Below, piece after piece: positions 63,501 through 64,000 of a stretch of 64,000 nucleotides of DNA (positions within the stretch are counted from its first letter, which is position 1; the number at the start of each line of letters is the position of its first letter). Below the pieces are notes generated by a model. That model worked only from the letters and a program-made list of their open reading frames with translations. It was not told the origin of the DNA and ran no database searches. The stretch lies in the NCBI GenBank assembly GCA_021613335.1, contig JAJTWR010000266.1, forward strand, positions 43,501 through 107,500. Reading direction: 5' to 3'. The position numbers and the translations under genes are program-made. Origin of the DNA: Whitmania pigra. Lineage: Eukaryota; Annelida; Clitellata; Hirudinida; Haemopidae.

Positions 63501-64000
63501 TCTTTCATTTTGCAGGATTTTATGGATCATTATAGTAGCTTAATATATTATTTAGTTAATATCATATGTTATTTATTTAGTTGATACTTTTTTTAATATC
63601 ATAATTTATTGTTAATGTTCAGCGGATTGAAATGTACTGAGAATGTTTTGATTGAACTCAAATCACGACGAATTTTTATTCTGCAGGCAAGGCCGATTGA
63701 CCTGGCCGATAACTCCCCGTATGCTTTGAAGATGTACATCCTCATGGTGTACACTGGAAAAATGCCAATGGCGGGGACTCATGCTCAAGTGTTCGTGCAG
63801 TTTGTTGGTGAGAACCTAATACAATATAATATCTGATAAGCTTCTGCTATTGTTACTACTGCCATGGCATTGATCCTCATCGCAATCATCATCACCATCA
63901 CAATCATAACCATTGCAGGAGTGAAGAGGAAATCCGATCCTCATAGGTTAACGTGCTCGAGATTTCGCGTGCTCAGACGATCACAGAGAAATAACTTTAT
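54564..64000 (+). CDS. Polycystin-1-like receptor, EGF-GPS-TM-PLAT (3' truncated by window)
   Basis: Exons read: 54564-54741, 54934-55095, 55791-55881, 56335-56519, 57277-57498, 60730-60924, 61068-61183, 61482-61556 (end uncertain), 62210-62401, 62611-62812, 63002-63283, 63687-63807, 63919 onwards. Phases match across all except the 61556/62210 join. In order: a cysteine-rich region ([15 protein letters not shown]), CVDYDEC starting a calcium-type EGF domain, a second cysteine-rich unit ([10 protein letters not shown]), a segment before the GPS that could be GAIN-like, the GPS motif ([17 protein letters not shown] then [11 protein letters not shown], cleavage expected before Ser), one TM helix ([17 protein letters not shown]), then the start of a PLAT/LH2 domain ([20 protein letters not shown]). 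GPS, TM and PLAT in this order is the polycystin-1 family hallmark; ten more TM helices should follow beyond 64000. The first exon with signal peptide is not certain; a short ATG frame at 54231 (MTASLMLLVAL) is a candidate but its phase does not fit. Confidence 0.8.
58249..60311 (-). CDS. ATP6V1D: V-type proton ATPase subunit D
   Basis: Seven exons in phase give 246 aa (human 247): 60311-60271, 60130-60013, 59844-59697, 59565-59521, 59294-59124, 58594-58516, 58387-58249. Key blocks are [92 protein letters not shown] and a C-terminal acidic end ([10 protein letters not shown]). Subunit D is the coiled-coil central stalk of the V1 sector; with F it rotates inside the A3B3 hexamer and couples ATP hydrolysis to proton pumping. 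The product looks complete and functional. The whole gene lies on the opposite strand inside the 57499-60729 intron of the polycystin-like gene. Confidence 0.97.
61800..62060 (-). mobile_element. hAT transposase C-terminal relic
   Basis: Read on the minus strand, one frame gives [19 protein letters not shown], an in-frame TAG, then [20 protein letters not shown] and [15 protein letters not shown]. This is the hAT dimerisation domain pattern (LA.lA...L..P.S.a..ERiFS..G....RnR). The stop and lack of the rest of the gene show a dead fragment. It lies in an intron of the polycystin-like gene, next to T-rich TAGTTTCTATA-type tandem units at 61640-61760. Confidence 0.65.
62822..62836 (+). repeat. 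Short telomere-like run (TTAGGG)2
   Basis: TAGGGTTAGGGTTAG immediately after the donor of the polycystin-like exon ending at 62812. With the (CCCTAA)3 at 4351 it is the second such short run in the window. Confidence 0.55.

Noticed and set aside
1..64000. CRISPR arrays, operons or bacterial contamination
   Set aside because: No regularly spaced repeats, and the genes throughout are intron-split animal genes with consistent splice phases.

Overview
The window is nuclear DNA from an invertebrate animal. The genes are split into many short exons with GT-AG introns and the sequence is AT-rich. Non-coding stretches carry tRNA-derived SINEs, LINE and hAT relics, and short TTAGGG-type runs. An innexin gap-junction gene, a metazoan family with its typical YYQWVP motif, argues for an invertebrate such as a spiralian or cnidarian. 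I cannot name the phylum from the sequence alone. Gene models were assembled by reading exons, splice sites and phases by eye.

Layout. 1-303 (+): last exon of an unrecognised gene. 2431-16720 (+): a WD40 scaffold gene of the MAPKBP1/WDR62 family with about 32 exons. 17868-20281 (-): an innexin in 3 exons. 21564-22316 (+): a SPATA22-like OB-fold meiotic gene, open in one exon. 22670-28706 (-): NADPH-cytochrome P450 reductase, 13 exons. 30769-37218 (-): ER metallopeptidase ERMP1, 15 exons. 39678-43778 (-): NDE1/NDEL1, 8 exons. 44675-46500 (+): SLX1 endonuclease, 6 exons, head to head with NDE1. 47354-49091 (-): a small type I membrane protein with a VWC-like ectodomain and a PPxY tail, 5 exons. 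49092-53800: a 4.7 kb stretch with no convincing gene. 53801-54155 (+): two small spliced exons of unknown function. 54564-64000 (+): an incomplete polycystin-1-like receptor with a cysteine-rich region, EGF, GPS, first TM helix and the start of a PLAT domain. It runs off the window. The complete ATP6V1D gene (58249-60311, -) lies inside one of its introns.

The genes are mostly conserved housekeeping loci and do not form one pathway. POR and ERMP1 both act at the ER membrane. MAPKBP1/WDR62 and NDE1 both belong to centrosome/spindle biology. SLX1 and SPATA22 both act on DNA recombination intermediates. Nothing indicates that these pairings are more than neighbours by chance.

The less ordinary material is in the introns and receptors. 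A copy of part of a POR exon sits inside a SINE in another POR intron. There is a GC-AG intron in POR and a suspected odd donor in ERMP1. SINE and LINE copies share a 3' tail. A short MITE-like family has inverted ends. The polycystin-like receptor has an unusual N-terminal architecture and hosts a nested V-ATPase gene.
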